Part shown: positions 10,608-20,831 of the stretch, in pieces | How the letters are laid out: each line of letters begins with the position of its first letter | How positions within the stretch are numbered: position 1 is the stretch's first letter | Assembly (NCBI RefSeq): GCF_001661345.1 | Contig: NW_017962929.1 | Location: 124,001-188,000, forward strand | Direction: 5' to 3' | Origin: Ascoidea rubescens DSM 1968 | Taxonomy: Eukaryota; Ascomycota; Saccharomycetes; Ascoideales; Ascoideaceae | Length of the DNA: 64,000 nt | The notes under the pieces: generated by a model | What the model was told of the DNA's origin: nothing | Seen by the model: the letters and a program-made list of their open reading frames with translations, nothing else | Database searches by the model: none | Translations under genes and position numbers: made by a program

Positions 10608-12713
10608 ATGTCCTTCAAAAGATCCAATCTCTACAAAGACCCCTATGCCAACAGCTTCTCGCTCACATCACCCATAGTCCCAGCTCACAACCATCCCTTT
10701 TCCCTTTCCAGCTCGAATTCAGTCACCAACTTGAATGCATTGAATTTTAGCTCTGTGTCCATTGATCATGTTAATGGGCTCTACGACACCTACAACAACA
10801 ATTTTGAAAACCATTTACAAGAGATTGAGTCCTACAAAGAGAGAATTGTTGTGCTCGAAAACCAGCTACTCTACGAACAGGGCAAAAACATAAAGCTCAG
10901 CTCTGCCATAAACTACATCCTCCAGAATAATGGCAACATCCCAAGCTCCTTATCGAGCTTAACCAATGGTACTGATACTAATGCCTCACACAAACACTCT
11001 TCAAGTCATTCTAACAAACCCATCTCAGAACTTTCTACTCTTTGTTCTCACACTGAAAAGTTTAACCACTTGAACTATTTAGATGATATCGACGATTTCG
11101 ATCATTTTATTCTCAACAAAAGCAAAAAAGAAACTAGAACTCAAAATAAAACTGAAAACAAAGTCGATAACATTTCTGATTCTAAAATCAGTGATACGAA
11201 TCACAACAATGTCAATACCTCTGATAGTGAATCATTAACCTCGACTATTCATCTTTCTTTATCCACTGAAAATGATCTAGACTCAAATCACACAGCTGCT
11301 AACACTAACCACAATCAAGAGTACCTAAATTCTCACTCAATCTCAACTGTCACCTCTTCCAACTATTCTCCTTCAATCACCTCCTCCACTTCTTTCACCT
11401 CTTCCACCACCTTAAATTCAAATTCAAATTCTTTCTCAATCTCTAATTTCAACTTCAATTTCAATTCCAATTCAAATCACAAAAATAGTCCCAACTCTAA
11501 TCTTAACCCTAACTCTAACTCTAACGTTTATGCTAATACTAACAAACATAAAAATACTAAAAATCTCACAATTATAACCACCAATGATATTAAAAATAAG
11601 CAAAATAATTTCAATAAACATCTTCAAAATAATAAATCATTTCCAACAAAAATCGATAATATAAACAATACTAATAATATAAATAATTTAAATAACAACA
11701 ACTCAATTAACCACCATGATCTCATCACTTATTACCAAAATTCAAATAACGATATCAAAAAAAAATATAATGAAAAAATTTCAGATTTTAATGACCTCAA
11801 GATATCAAATAAAAACTTGATTCACAAAATATCAGATTTAAATTCTTCTTTAAAAAAAATTAAATTAGCCTACATTAAATTAGTTTCAATTTGGGAAAAT
11901 AGCAGTAATATTCTTTCCACTATTACCAATAATACTAATACTAATACTGATAACAATAACAATAACAATAACAGTAAAAATCCTATTGCAAATAATATAG
12001 AAATTAATAGCTTTTTCAATAAATTTAACTCCCTTTTACAAGATTTAAATAATCTATTAGGCTACAATTTCAAAAACAACAATTACCTATCCTTTATCCA
12101 AAATATATCCTCAAATTCTCCATTTAATAACAATCCCCGAATTGGAAATAAAAAAAAGGATGAAGATTCTGATGATGTCATAGATAAAATCCTATCCATC
12201 TATAAATCCCATCTTAACTTCAAATTCTCTTCAAAGGTATTCAATGAAGCCGAATCAAAATACAAACGAATCTATGAAGATCCAACTAGATCTTTCATGA
12301 AAATAAATAACTCTCCTCAAATAAATAAAATAGATGATTTAAGGCTATACGAATTAATTGCTGTCCTGGAAATTTATAACGGTTTCAGTCAAAAAATTAG
12401 ACAAAAAGATGAGCAGATCATTCATAGCTTTTCAATGAAAAAATATAATGATTTTGGTCTTATTTATTTAAAAGAAAAAGAAGAAACTCTCTCAGAAAGA
12501 GTCATTAAAAGTCTTGAAAACAAAAACGTTAAAAAAACCACTTCTGCAATCAACATCAAATCTCTTTTACAATGGCCGAGAATCTCTTTATCTACTGATG
12601 ATAATGCTATTGTTGATGACCACCATATCATAGATCAAAATACCAATTATTCTACAAGAGAAAAATCAAAAAAAAGATTACAAAATATTGATTCCTACAC
12701 TCTTACAAAATAG
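10608..12713 (+). CDS. Tandem coiled-coil family, paralogue 1 (unrecognised)
   Basis: This is 701 residues from an ATG in good context (CTCAAAATGTCC). Three blocks are shared with the two genes downstream. Block A (about 71-112) is a short coiled coil with VLENQLLYEQGKNIKL. Block B (about 367-430) begins HDLITYYQNSN and runs into a coiled coil. Block C (about 540-630) contains YKRIYEDPTRSFMKI and a helical stretch with FSQKIRQKDEQII. Between the blocks lie long Ser/Asn/Thr-rich linkers, the largest in the family, including NSNSN and NNTNN runs. No enzyme motif, membrane helix or signal peptide is visible. The family is unknown to me; block order suggests a dimerising scaffold. Confidence 0.75.
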   Translation: MSFKRSNLYKDPYANSFSLTSPIVPAHNHPFSLSSSNSVTNLNALNFSSVSIDHVNGLYDTYNNNFENHLQEIESYKERIVVLENQLLYEQGKNIKLSSAINYILQNNGNIPSSLSSLTNGTDTNASHKHSSSHSNKPISELSTLCSHTEKFNHLNYLDDIDDFDHFILNKSKKETRTQNKTENKVDNISDSKISDTNHNNVNTSDSESLTSTIHLSLSTENDLDSNHTAANTNHNQEYLNSHSISTVTSSNYSPSITSSTSFTSSTTLNSNSNSFSISNFNFNFNSNSNHKNSPNSNLNPNSNSNVYANTNKHKNTKNLTIITTNDIKNKQNNFNKHLQNNKSFPTKIDNINNTNNINNLNNNNSINHHDLITYYQNSNNDIKKKYNEKISDFNDLKISNKNLIHKISDLNSSLKKIKLAYIKLVSIWENSSNILSTITNNTNTNTDNNNNNNNSKNPIANNIEINSFFNKFNSLLQDLNNLLGYNFKNNNYLSFIQNISSNSPFNNNPRIGNKKKDEDSDDVIDKILSIYKSHLNFKFSSKVFNEAESKYKRIYEDPTRSFMKINNSPQINKIDDLRLYELIAVLEIYNGFSQKIRQKDEQIIHSFSMKKYNDFGLIYLKEKEETLSERVIKSLENKNVKKTTSAINIKSLLQWPRISLSTDDNAIVDDHHIIDQNTNYSTREKSKKRLQNIDSYTLTK

Positions 12714-14003
12714 CCAATTTACAATCATTTCAAAGTCATGTAAGTTTTCACTTTAGTTTTTGTCATCTAATTAAGTATTTGATTTCCCATTTGGTTCTGT
12801 TTCTCTTGTTTTATCCCTAATGTCTTATTTTAAATTATTTCTTGCTGTTGTCTAAATGTTTTGATCTTATCCATTATACAACCCATATGTGTATTCATTC
12901 TTTAATTTTCCTTTAATTTAATGTTGCTTTTTTAATTTTATTTTTAGTTGATAGTTTCTCTCGTTGTTTGGTATGTTCAATTACATTTTTTACATATATT
13001 TTATTATATAAGTATTATATTTCTAAATATTCTTTATTCTTTATACTTATATTTCTAAACGTTCAATCTTCTTTATAAATCAAAACCTGTTTATCTAGGA
13101 AACAAGTCTCACACTTGTTTCAACTTTAAATTAATTTGTAGTTTTCGTTCTTGAAAAGACAATGTCGTGAATCAATTCCATCTTGGTTTCACGATATTAG
13201 ATAATATCTGCTGATTTTGAGGAGTTCTTATTGGTTTCTGTCTCCTGTCTATTGAAATTTTTGTTGAGCAATAAACAAGTCGTCTGAGATTTCCAGATTT
13301 GTGAACTTTGATAAACCAAATTGGTTCTTGGGAATTTTATGTTTTATCAGCTAATTTTAGTTCAAGCACTGAGTCGAGATATCTCAATAGGAGTGGTAAA
13401 CAAAGCAGAATTTAAATATTGCAAGAGTGAAAGCTGCTTAAAAGGAATTAATTGTCTTTCATTAGTTGGTTCAGGAACTATGTCAAAAATAGCAAGATTG
13501 ATTTTTCTTTTTAACATATCAATGATAAAGGATGTGTTGAAAAGATTTTGAAAAATGCAATCGATTCTTTCTTCTTTCTTCTCTTTTTTTTTGTAAGAAA
13601 ATTACAATGGTTTATAAAGCTTATTGATGGGTGAAGTTAAAGTGAAATAGTAATACAGTTTGGTTGTATAATAATTTTATATGTTATGTTTAAAAAGTGG
13701 CTACTGAGTTCAGGTTGTATCTTTGAAACAGCAATTTGAGATCTTGTTACTATTGTTTTTGAGTTGAAATATAATGGATTCTCTCCTCATTTGATCCCCT
13801 TAAAAGATATCTTTGTTTATATTTATATTAAATAGATACAATTTCTTTTTTATTTTAAAAGAAAGGGCAAGAACGAGAAAGAAAGAAAGTAAACAAGTTA
13901 CTTTTATTTTATTTTTTTTTATTTTTATTTTTACTATTTTATTTTGATAAATAAAACTACTAAAGATTAGTGCTAATAGAAGTTTTTTCTCCCCTCCTTG
14001 AAA
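12714..14003. other. Intergenic region between paralogues 1 and 2
   Basis: About 1.3 kb of AT-rich sequence. Short open frames such as 13321-13551 begin at non-ATG codons or lack recognisable products. Poly-T and poly-A runs fit a 3' end near 12760-13050 and an AT-rich promoter just before 14004. Unlike the promoters of paralogues 1 and 3 it has no GC-rich island. No RNA gene is recognised. Confidence 0.55.
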
Positions 14004-15359
14004 ATGCCTTTAATGACATTTAAACATAATGAATTAAGAGAAAGTGAAGATAGATTTAAACCTAAATATCTGCAAAATGAGAAGATAATTCATTATCATT
14101 TGCAGCAAAAACATAAAAGACATTTTAAGAATGGAAGCAATCAGTATAATATCAAAGAGAGTGTTGTTACAGAAGATACCAAAAAGGATGATAAATATAA
14201 TAAACGAGTAAAAGAGGTAAAAAAAATGAGAGAATTGAAAGAATTGAAAGAATTGGAGAGCTATAAAGAAAGATTAAACCTATTGGAGAATCAACTACTT
14301 TTTGAACAAGGAGCTAATATAAAACTTAATGCTGCAATAAACCATCTTTTAGAAAAAGGTGGAAAGGCGTCGAAATCAGTTACAAACTTGAGTTATGCTG
14401 CTTCAGAGATATCGACATTAAATTCAAAGGAATCTAAGTTGAGCAAAAGCAAAATAGGACAAAGATCAATGTATCAGATTAATGATCCAAGTTCAAACTT
14501 AGTTCAATCATCATTAAAGATAAAAACAAGTTCATCAGTGAATTCGATAATGAATTCATCAATGGACTCATCAATTGAAGCTACTGATAGCAATTCATCA
14601 AATTTAAATTCAAATTTGAATTTAAATTTGAATTTGGATTGGAATTTTGATGATGGTGAATTGATTGAGTTATATAAAAATTTAAACAGAGATTACCAAA
14701 TAAAGGATGAAGAAAAAATTGAAGAAAATAATTCATTGAAGATAGCAAATGAGGATTTAATTCAAGAGAATATGAAATTACAGAGTGAGGTTAACTGTAT
14801 TAAGATGAATTTTCATAAGATGAACACAGGATGGACACTACAAAAAAGCAATAATGATAATGATAATGATAATAATAGTAATGATGGCATTAAAAAGGCC
14901 AATTCGGCTAAAGCAAATACAATTGAAGGAATTGAAAAAATTGAATTTAGTGACGAATTGTTGGACGAAATTAGGAAAAAATATATTGAGATATACAACG
15001 ATCCAACAAGAATAATGATGAAAATTGATCGAATTCCTAATGATATATTGAGTTCCCGATTAAAGCTCTTGGATTGTGTCGGTGGTATTGAAATGCATAC
15101 AAGATTTAGCCAAAAGAATCGAAGAATAAATGAGTTGATAATATCAAGCTTTTACGAAAAACACCAACAGGAAGTTTTATTGTTGACTGGAGAAAGGAAT
15201 ACAAATACAAAACCAGATATAATCACAAAAACTGCAAATTTTGAAAAAAGAGAAGGAACCGATAGGAGCCAGGGAAGCCATGGCGGTGATAATAAATCAA
15301 TTGATCAAAAAGTGATGGCAAAGGAAATCCGTCTATTGGACATATTCAATTACATTTGA
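14004..15359 (+). CDS. Tandem coiled-coil family, paralogue 2 (unrecognised)
   Basis: The first ATG is at 14004 (451 residues); the frame upstream of it starts only at a TTG. Block A (about 82-120) contains LLENQLLFEQGANIKL, block B (about 215-275) begins GELIELYKNLN, and block C (about 312-395) contains YIEIYNDPTRIMMKI and FSQKNRRINELII. The N terminus is Lys/Arg/His-rich rather than Ser/Asn-rich. Codon use differs from its sister genes: the coding strand is purine-rich and poor in C, whereas paralogues 1 and 3 favour C-ending codons. It is the most diverged of the three in block C. Function unknown. Confidence 0.72.
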   Translation: MPLMTFKHNELRESEDRFKPKYLQNEKIIHYHLQQKHKRHFKNGSNQYNIKESVVTEDTKKDDKYNKRVKEVKKMRELKELKELESYKERLNLLENQLLFEQGANIKLNAAINHLLEKGGKASKSVTNLSYAASEISTLNSKESKLSKSKIGQRSMYQINDPSSNLVQSSLKIKTSSSVNSIMNSSMDSSIEATDSNSSNLNSNLNLNLNLDWNFDDGELIELYKNLNRDYQIKDEEKIEENNSLKIANEDLIQENMKLQSEVNCIKMNFHKMNTGWTLQKSNNDNDNDNNSNDGIKKANSAKANTIEGIEKIEFSDELLDEIRKKYIEIYNDPTRIMMKIDRIPNDILSSRLKLLDCVGGIEMHTRFSQKNRRINELIISSFYEKHQQEVLLLTGERNTNTKPDIITKTANFEKREGTDRSQGSHGGDNKSIDQKVMAKEIRLLDIFNYI

Positions 15360-16381
15360 AAAGGAAAAAGTGAAAAAATTCTCGCACAAGAGGTGTAAAA
15401 GAAAACGAAGCTACAGGTGAGTGAAATGTGTAAAACAGTTGACTTTGAAAAATGGCAAATCACGTATGAAGAAAAAGCTAAAAGATGCCATTAAAGAGAT
15501 GGATATATCTTGGAGGTTAGGAAAGAGAGCAAGAAGCATAATCAGATCGGAAGCAGGAGCACAATTCAAGAGAGTTACAGACAATTGTAGTTGCAAAAGT
15601 TAATGTTAGCTTAATTCAATTTGTCCAAGAGCCCCAATGCGGACAGTTCTGTTTGAAAAGGTGTCCATATGTGCAGCCTGTTTGAGTTGACTCTTGCATA
15701 ACGGACGCACAAGCGCAAACAATGCCGAGCCAAAGTTTATTCAACACTATTTGTAAACAATTAGCACTCGGAAAATCGTATCACCTTCCGCATCGCACTG
15801 CAATCCAAAACCTAATATATGTTGTCTGAGATCTGCGTAGCAGTGCGTGTTCCTAGCTCAAAAAGGTCATTTCTGAGTAATTCAAAGGGCAGAATTTGGT
15901 CACCATTTGCAAGAAGCATTCCCTCGTGCAAACGGGCGGCTGATTTCCAAACTGAGCTCACAAGCGCCTGCCCGCCCACGCTTCCCTCTGGAACAGAGCG
16001 CGCGCCAGAAAAAAGGTGCGTTTGCGCCAACAGCCGCCCAGCTGAACGCAGCTTGGATATGCTTGTATGGATGTTGTCTCTAGCCCAGAAGTGGATCTCA
16101 CAATCACACCAGAATCCGTCAAGAAAGTGCCAGGGTTTGCATATTTATGAGCTCTAGGGCTGTCGCTGATTGGTTGCTGGCGCTGCGACTGACTCAACGC
16201 GACAGGCCCAAAACAATGTCAAACGTCTGCTCAGCTTGTTTCGTGAACCTGCGAGAGCTCAATGGTATATATAAACCTCTCATTGTTTTCTTCTAGTTTT
16301 TCTCAGCCATTCCAGTGTTTTCTCACTAGTTTTTGAGCCCACCAACTGTGATACTTCCAAACTTGCTTTCTGCTGCCCAAG
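15360..16381. promoter_or_regulatory. Intergenic region and GC-rich promoter of paralogue 3
   Basis: The first 250 bases are the AT-rich 3' flank of paralogue 2, with a 60-codon frame at 15421-15603 that has no support. From about 15640 to 16260 the DNA is GC-rich. Promoter-like elements near the downstream gene are CTAGGGCT (about 16153-16160, a reversed AGCCCTAG Tbf1-like motif), an ATTGG/CCAAT element (about 16169-16174), a perfect TGACTCA Gcn4 site (16190-16196) and a TATA box GGTATATATAAA near 16264. Confidence 0.5.
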
Positions 16382-17773
16382 ATGCCTTCCTTAAAAAAAT
16401 TGAGACTTGTAATGGGATCTGAATCTCCTAATTCGACACAACCTTCAACCCAATTGCCCAATGCTTCTACAGTTCCTCCATCCGATGATGTCACTTCTTC
16501 CTCAAACGATTTACAAGACAGAATTGTCATGTTGGAGAACCAACTTTTGTATGAACAGGGTGCCAATATCAAACTTAACTCTACAATCAATTATCTTCTA
16601 CTGAATGATGGAAAACTTCCAAAAATCTTTCCTTCTTATTCGGTTCAAACCGACACCACTGATCTGTATATAAATAAAAAACACTCCGCCCTTAATTCCA
16701 ACACTTCAAAGAGACTTTCCAGCTACCAATTGTCTGAAAATTTAAAGATAAACAGAAATTTAGACCAAATGAACTTCCAAAACAACTTTTTGAATGAATT
16801 TAACATTGATAAATTTCCAAATACAAACCTTAATGTGACCTCTGCTTGCTCAATTTCAACTGAAAATAGCGCTTTGTCGGAACATGATTTAATATCGTTT
16901 TACCAATCCTCAAATCAAAATTTCAATCAAAAAATCCAGGAAAAGATCCAAGAAAATAATAAACTAAAAATCAAAAATGAAAATCTTCAATCCACAAATA
17001 ACCAATTGAAAAATGACTTATCAAAATATAAGTCAATTGTCTCTTCAAATAAAAATATAAACATCTCTCATATTGATTGTGTCCATAATAACTTGTCAAT
17101 ACCTGATTTAAACCATATAGACGATTTAACTGATTTTAAAAATATAAATGAATTGCAATGTGAACTCTCTTGCGCTGAAAATGTCTCTTACTCCACAAAA
17201 ATCTTTGACGAAGCTGAATTAAATTACAAGGATTTATATGACGACCCCACAAGATCTTTCTTAAAAATAGGCGTCAATGTGTTTAACAATTATGAAGCCC
17301 TAAGGTTATTAGATTATCTTGCTGCCGTTGAAAATTATGGCAAATTCAACAAAAATTTAAGATATAAAAATACTCAACTAATAAAAGAGTTTGCAAACCA
17401 AAAATATACTTTTGTTGGTAATGAATATCAACTTAAACCTGAAGAACAGGCCTTTATCAAATTGATCAATGTCAATAATCCCAATAATTCCAATAATCCC
17501 ATTCTTCAAAACTCGGATCTTCAAAAGTCTGATCCTTCCAACTCATCTTCGAATAATAAAGCAACAAATATCAACTCTAATTCCTCTAGCAATACCACCC
17601 CCAATAACAATTCCAATACAAATATAAATCGAACTTCTGCCAATAATTCTTCAAATCAATGGCAGAACTCTTCGTCCACTAAAAATCTACAATACTTTAC
17701 TAATACTAAATTTCAAAGAAAAAAACTTGCTTTAAAACTAGATGACATTGAAAATTATATTCTTTCCAATTAA
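16382..17773 (+). CDS. Tandem coiled-coil family, paralogue 3 (unrecognised)
   Basis: 463 residues from the ATG at 16382, about 115 bases after a TATA box. Block A (about 41-80) contains MLENQLLYEQGANIKL, block B (about 165-225) begins HDLISFYQSSNQNF and continues as a coiled coil, and block C (about 268-365) contains YKDLYDDPTRSFLKI and a helical segment up to KYTFVGNEY. The C-terminal 90 residues are Ser/Asn-rich, ending KLDDIENYILSN; paralogue 1 ends in a similar way (RLQNIDSYTLTK), so the tail itself may be a fourth short shared motif. Function unknown. Confidence 0.75.
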   Translation: MPSLKKLRLVMGSESPNSTQPSTQLPNASTVPPSDDVTSSSNDLQDRIVMLENQLLYEQGANIKLNSTINYLLLNDGKLPKIFPSYSVQTDTTDLYINKKHSALNSNTSKRLSSYQLSENLKINRNLDQMNFQNNFLNEFNIDKFPNTNLNVTSACSISTENSALSEHDLISFYQSSNQNFNQKIQEKIQENNKLKIKNENLQSTNNQLKNDLSKYKSIVSSNKNINISHIDCVHNNLSIPDLNHIDDLTDFKNINELQCELSCAENVSYSTKIFDEAELNYKDLYDDPTRSFLKIGVNVFNNYEALRLLDYLAAVENYGKFNKNLRYKNTQLIKEFANQKYTFVGNEYQLKPEEQAFIKLINVNNPNNSNNPILQNSDLQKSDPSNSSSNNKATNINSNSSSNTTPNNNSNTNINRTSANNSSNQWQNSSSTKNLQYFTNTKFQRKKLALKLDDIENYILSN

Positions 17774-18254
17774 AGATCCTTTTCAAATAAAATAAAATAA
17801 AATAAAATAAAATAAAATAAAAAGCTAACCCTATTTTCTATTTTAAACTGTTTTTCTGTTCTAATGATTTATTTTGGATTCATTTTTATTTTTTTCACTA
17901 TTTTAACCTAGACAACTGTAGAAATAACCATCTTTTTTTTAAAAAAAAAATAATTCTGGTTTAATTTATCTAACTTCATTTAAGCTAATTTAGCTTATCT
18001 AATTTAATTTAATTTACTATCTTATAATATTTCATTTCCAATAGTTTTTATATATTTATCTTATACAATAATTTTTATATTTTTATAATTAAAAATAAAT
18101 TTTTTTAATTCCAAACACTATGTCTATAAAGCTGCTTAAATAGAAAAAAACAACAACAACGAAAAACCAAAAAATGATTGTACAAACACTAGCCAAGATT
18201 GTTTAAAAAAAAAGCACGAAAAAACAAGAAAAAGCAAACAGAGAAAGCAAGAAA
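17774..18254. other. Convergent 3' intergenic region with pentanucleotide repeat
   Basis: Between two converging 3' ends. About seven AAATA/AATAA units occur at 17784-17822, followed by poly-T/poly-A tracts. It probably holds both polyadenylation regions. No gene is seen. Confidence 0.6.
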
Positions 18255-20831
18255 TTAAAATCCTGAATATTCTTCCAAATCAATACCCATCCACAAATGA
18301 CCATAATAGTCATATTTATACTCGGTTATATTATCATATTCTACATAAAATCCTCGATATTTTGGATCAGAGCTGCCACCAATAACATCATATCCACACC
18401 ACAAATACATTTCACATTGCATTGTCATAACCCAACCAGAAGCTGGCTCATTTATTTCGTTTAGTAAATTTAAGTCACCAGCTGGAGGTAATAATGCTGC
18501 ATTAATTTTCAAAGGAGCCCTATAGTGTTCTTTTAATGATTCTTCAGTAAATATTTCTTTATACGAGTCAACTAAGATATCTATTTTATAAGCCTCTTCT
18601 TTTTTACATCGTTTAAACCCCGAGTTGATCCAGAGGATAGTCTTATTGTCATCAGAAGAAAGATGGCCAGGATGAGTTGAACATAGCTCGTGAGATGCAG
18701 ATTCTATTCTTTTTGATTGTGGAGTTAATTCACCAACTGCAACAACATGATGTTTATTAAATTCATAATTTTCATTCCCAATAACCGATTGGCCCATCCA
18801 GAATAATTCCTTTTCACCCCAAACTCTTGAATTAACTGGGAACCAAAACTGTAATTGGATAGTGGAAAGAATTCCAGGAAAATAATCTGATTTTTTAATT
18901 GCAACAACTCCTGCTTCCATATAATGTTTAAAGTGTCCTTTAAGATAGTGATTCTCCAAAGTTTTTGAAGTTGATTTTGGTATATCAAACATAAATTCGT
19001 CAAAAAAAGTTGGCATTAATTTTTTAAAGTATTTAGCATCATGGTCAGCCATAAATTCATTATTAGAACGATCTTTGAAGAACAAAGTATTTGAGGATTT
19101 GTAGGGTTTTAACTTGAAGAAATCCGAGGGTTTTATCATTGGGACAGTATCAGTATCAAATAAAATCATTTCATCAAATGAGTTAAAAAAGTAAGCTAGT
19201 AATTTGTTTGCATATTTGAGAAAATGTTTTCTATAGTTTTCGGCAATACAGTGTTTAACGTTAACAAACCAGATTTCTTGTTTAGGAAAATCATGAGAAA
19301 CATAATCGGAAACCACATTGAAATAATGTCTTGGGATTTTCATTGGATTTCTGGCAGCTTTGATTAGTTTGATTTGAGTTTCAAGAGATAAGTCACCTTT
19401 GTGAACAATTTGAATTGGAAGTTCGTTATCAAGAGCTCTGAGCATTCTGATTAAACCCAAGACATCGGCATAAAAATCGTCAGAAGCTGAAATTACTATA
19501 CCTTTACCATTAAGAGAACTTCTAAATTGATTTAGAAAGCAGTTTCTTCTTAAAGCACGTTTTGAATGAAAGTTATTTTGAGATTTAAGAGCCGAAAAAT
19601 AAGTTTGATTGAAGATAGGAAACTGTGTTTGATCATCAGAGATTATGGGGTCATTATCGATAAAATATTTACCACCTTTGATATAATTTGATGTTTGGGG
19701 GATACCAAGGACCGATTCACCAGTCCATCTTGTGTATATTGGTAATTGTTTGGTTAGCCAAGGAAATAGATGGAATTCAGTGTCGTAACATAAATCAACT
19801 AGATTAAATTGTTCATTTTCATAAAAATCATTTAAACTTGAAAGAAATTGTGGGTCATCAAATTTTAAATTTTGATTTGGGTTTGTATCAGAATTGGAAT
19901 CAGAATTGGAATCAGAATTGGAGTCAGAATTGAGAGAAGTTAGGTATTTGAAAGCATTTTTAATCTTTTGAGAAATTGAGTCAGAAGAGGATAAAGAATT
20001 TAAGAAAGAACCATCGTTATTGTAATTTTGATATTTATTCGGATCAGAAGGATCAGGGATGAAGCATTTGCCAAAGACTCTCAAATGAGTTAGAGCATCT
20101 ATCATCATTTGTTCAGCTTGGATAGTTTTGTTATAGTCACTTAAGAATTGAAGCTCAAACTCTTGTTTTTCTTGATCAGTGATTTTTTCGTAATTTAGTT
20201 CAGCCAATTCTTCAGTTTCACCACTTTCAATTAGTTTAGTGATTCTTTCTTCTTTTAGATTTTTAATTTTGTCTTCGATATATTGATCGTGGTTAAAGAC
20301 TCCTTTTAAATAGGGATAATCTTCAAAGGAAGTTATACGCCAGTCTGGATTAACAATGTAAAGGTCATCAAAATATAGCTCACATCTTTTATCCAAGGAG
20401 AAGTTTGAAGAGAAGGAGGTTGAATAAGTTTCAATTAGATGTTTATAATGAGATGAAGCAAACAGATCGTTGAATAGCAATTCCTTGGTGACATTTTGGC
20501 GAAGTTTGATTTTGTTGTGGTAGATTTCGCTATTAATTTCGCTGTTGATGTGGTTGTAGATCTCGTTGTTGTTGAAGTCGTCTTCATCGTAAAAGAGATC
20601 CGGGTTCTCTAAGTGAGCAGGAGCATCTTGTAAACCGTTGCTGTTTATTTTGTTATTCTTGTTATTTTTGTAGTTGTAGTAGGCATCAGCAGGAATGATT
20701 TGGTTCTTCTCACTCAAATGGCAGAAAATTAGCAACTGAAAAACAACCACTATTAAAAGCAAGACACTGATGATGTTCCTGAACACCTTGGGAATGGAGG
20801 GAAAGGCTCCTCTGGTACTTACAGAAAGCAT
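18255..20831 (-). CDS. MNN1-family alpha-1,3-mannosyltransferase, copy A
   Basis: 858 residues from the ATG at 20831. It is a type II Golgi protein: short basic N terminus, one membrane anchor at about 18-40 (NIISVLLLIVVVFQLLIF), an acidic Asn-rich stem, then a GT71-type catalytic domain. Hallmarks are GKGIVISASDDFYADVLG, RMLRALDNELPIQIVHKGD, the metal-binding DTDTVP near residue 555, HYMEAGVVAIKK, WGEKELFWMGQ and a C-terminal WCGYDVIGGSS. The family adds terminal alpha-1,3-mannose to N- and O-linked glycans. An NSDSNSDSNSD repeat lies in the stem. The neighbour at 21420 is a diverged tandem copy. The exact linkage and which S. cerevisiae or Candida MNN1-type gene it corresponds to are not decided. 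Confidence 0.85.
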   Translation of the reverse strand: MLSVSTRGAFPSIPKVFRNIISVLLLIVVVFQLLIFCHLSEKNQIIPADAYYNYKNNKNNKINSNGLQDAPAHLENPDLFYDEDDFNNNEIYNHINSEINSEIYHNKIKLRQNVTKELLFNDLFASSHYKHLIETYSTSFSSNFSLDKRCELYFDDLYIVNPDWRITSFEDYPYLKGVFNHDQYIEDKIKNLKEERITKLIESGETEELAELNYEKITDQEKQEFELQFLSDYNKTIQAEQMMIDALTHLRVFGKCFIPDPSDPNKYQNYNNDGSFLNSLSSSDSISQKIKNAFKYLTSLNSDSNSDSNSDSNSDTNPNQNLKFDDPQFLSSLNDFYENEQFNLVDLCYDTEFHLFPWLTKQLPIYTRWTGESVLGIPQTSNYIKGGKYFIDNDPIISDDQTQFPIFNQTYFSALKSQNNFHSKRALRRNCFLNQFRSSLNGKGIVISASDDFYADVLGLIRMLRALDNELPIQIVHKGDLSLETQIKLIKAARNPMKIPRHYFNVVSDYVSHDFPKQEIWFVNVKHCIAENYRKHFLKYANKLLAYFFNSFDEMILFDTDTVPMIKPSDFFKLKPYKSSNTLFFKDRSNNEFMADHDAKYFKKLMPTFFDEFMFDIPKSTSKTLENHYLKGHFKHYMEAGVVAIKKSDYFPGILSTIQLQFWFPVNSRVWGEKELFWMGQSVIGNENYEFNKHHVVAVGELTPQSKRIESASHELCSTHPGHLSSDDNKTILWINSGFKRCKKEEAYKIDILVDSYKEIFTEESLKEHYRAPLKINAALLPPAGDLNLLNEINEPASGWVMTMQCEMYLWCGYDVIGGSSDPKYRGFYVEYDNITEYKYDYYGHLWMGIDLEEYSGF

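Noticed and set aside
15421-15603. 60-codon Lys/Arg-rich frame after paralogue 2
   Set aside because: No ATG support beyond chance, no similarity to the shared family blocks and no evidence of a splice to the upstream gene.
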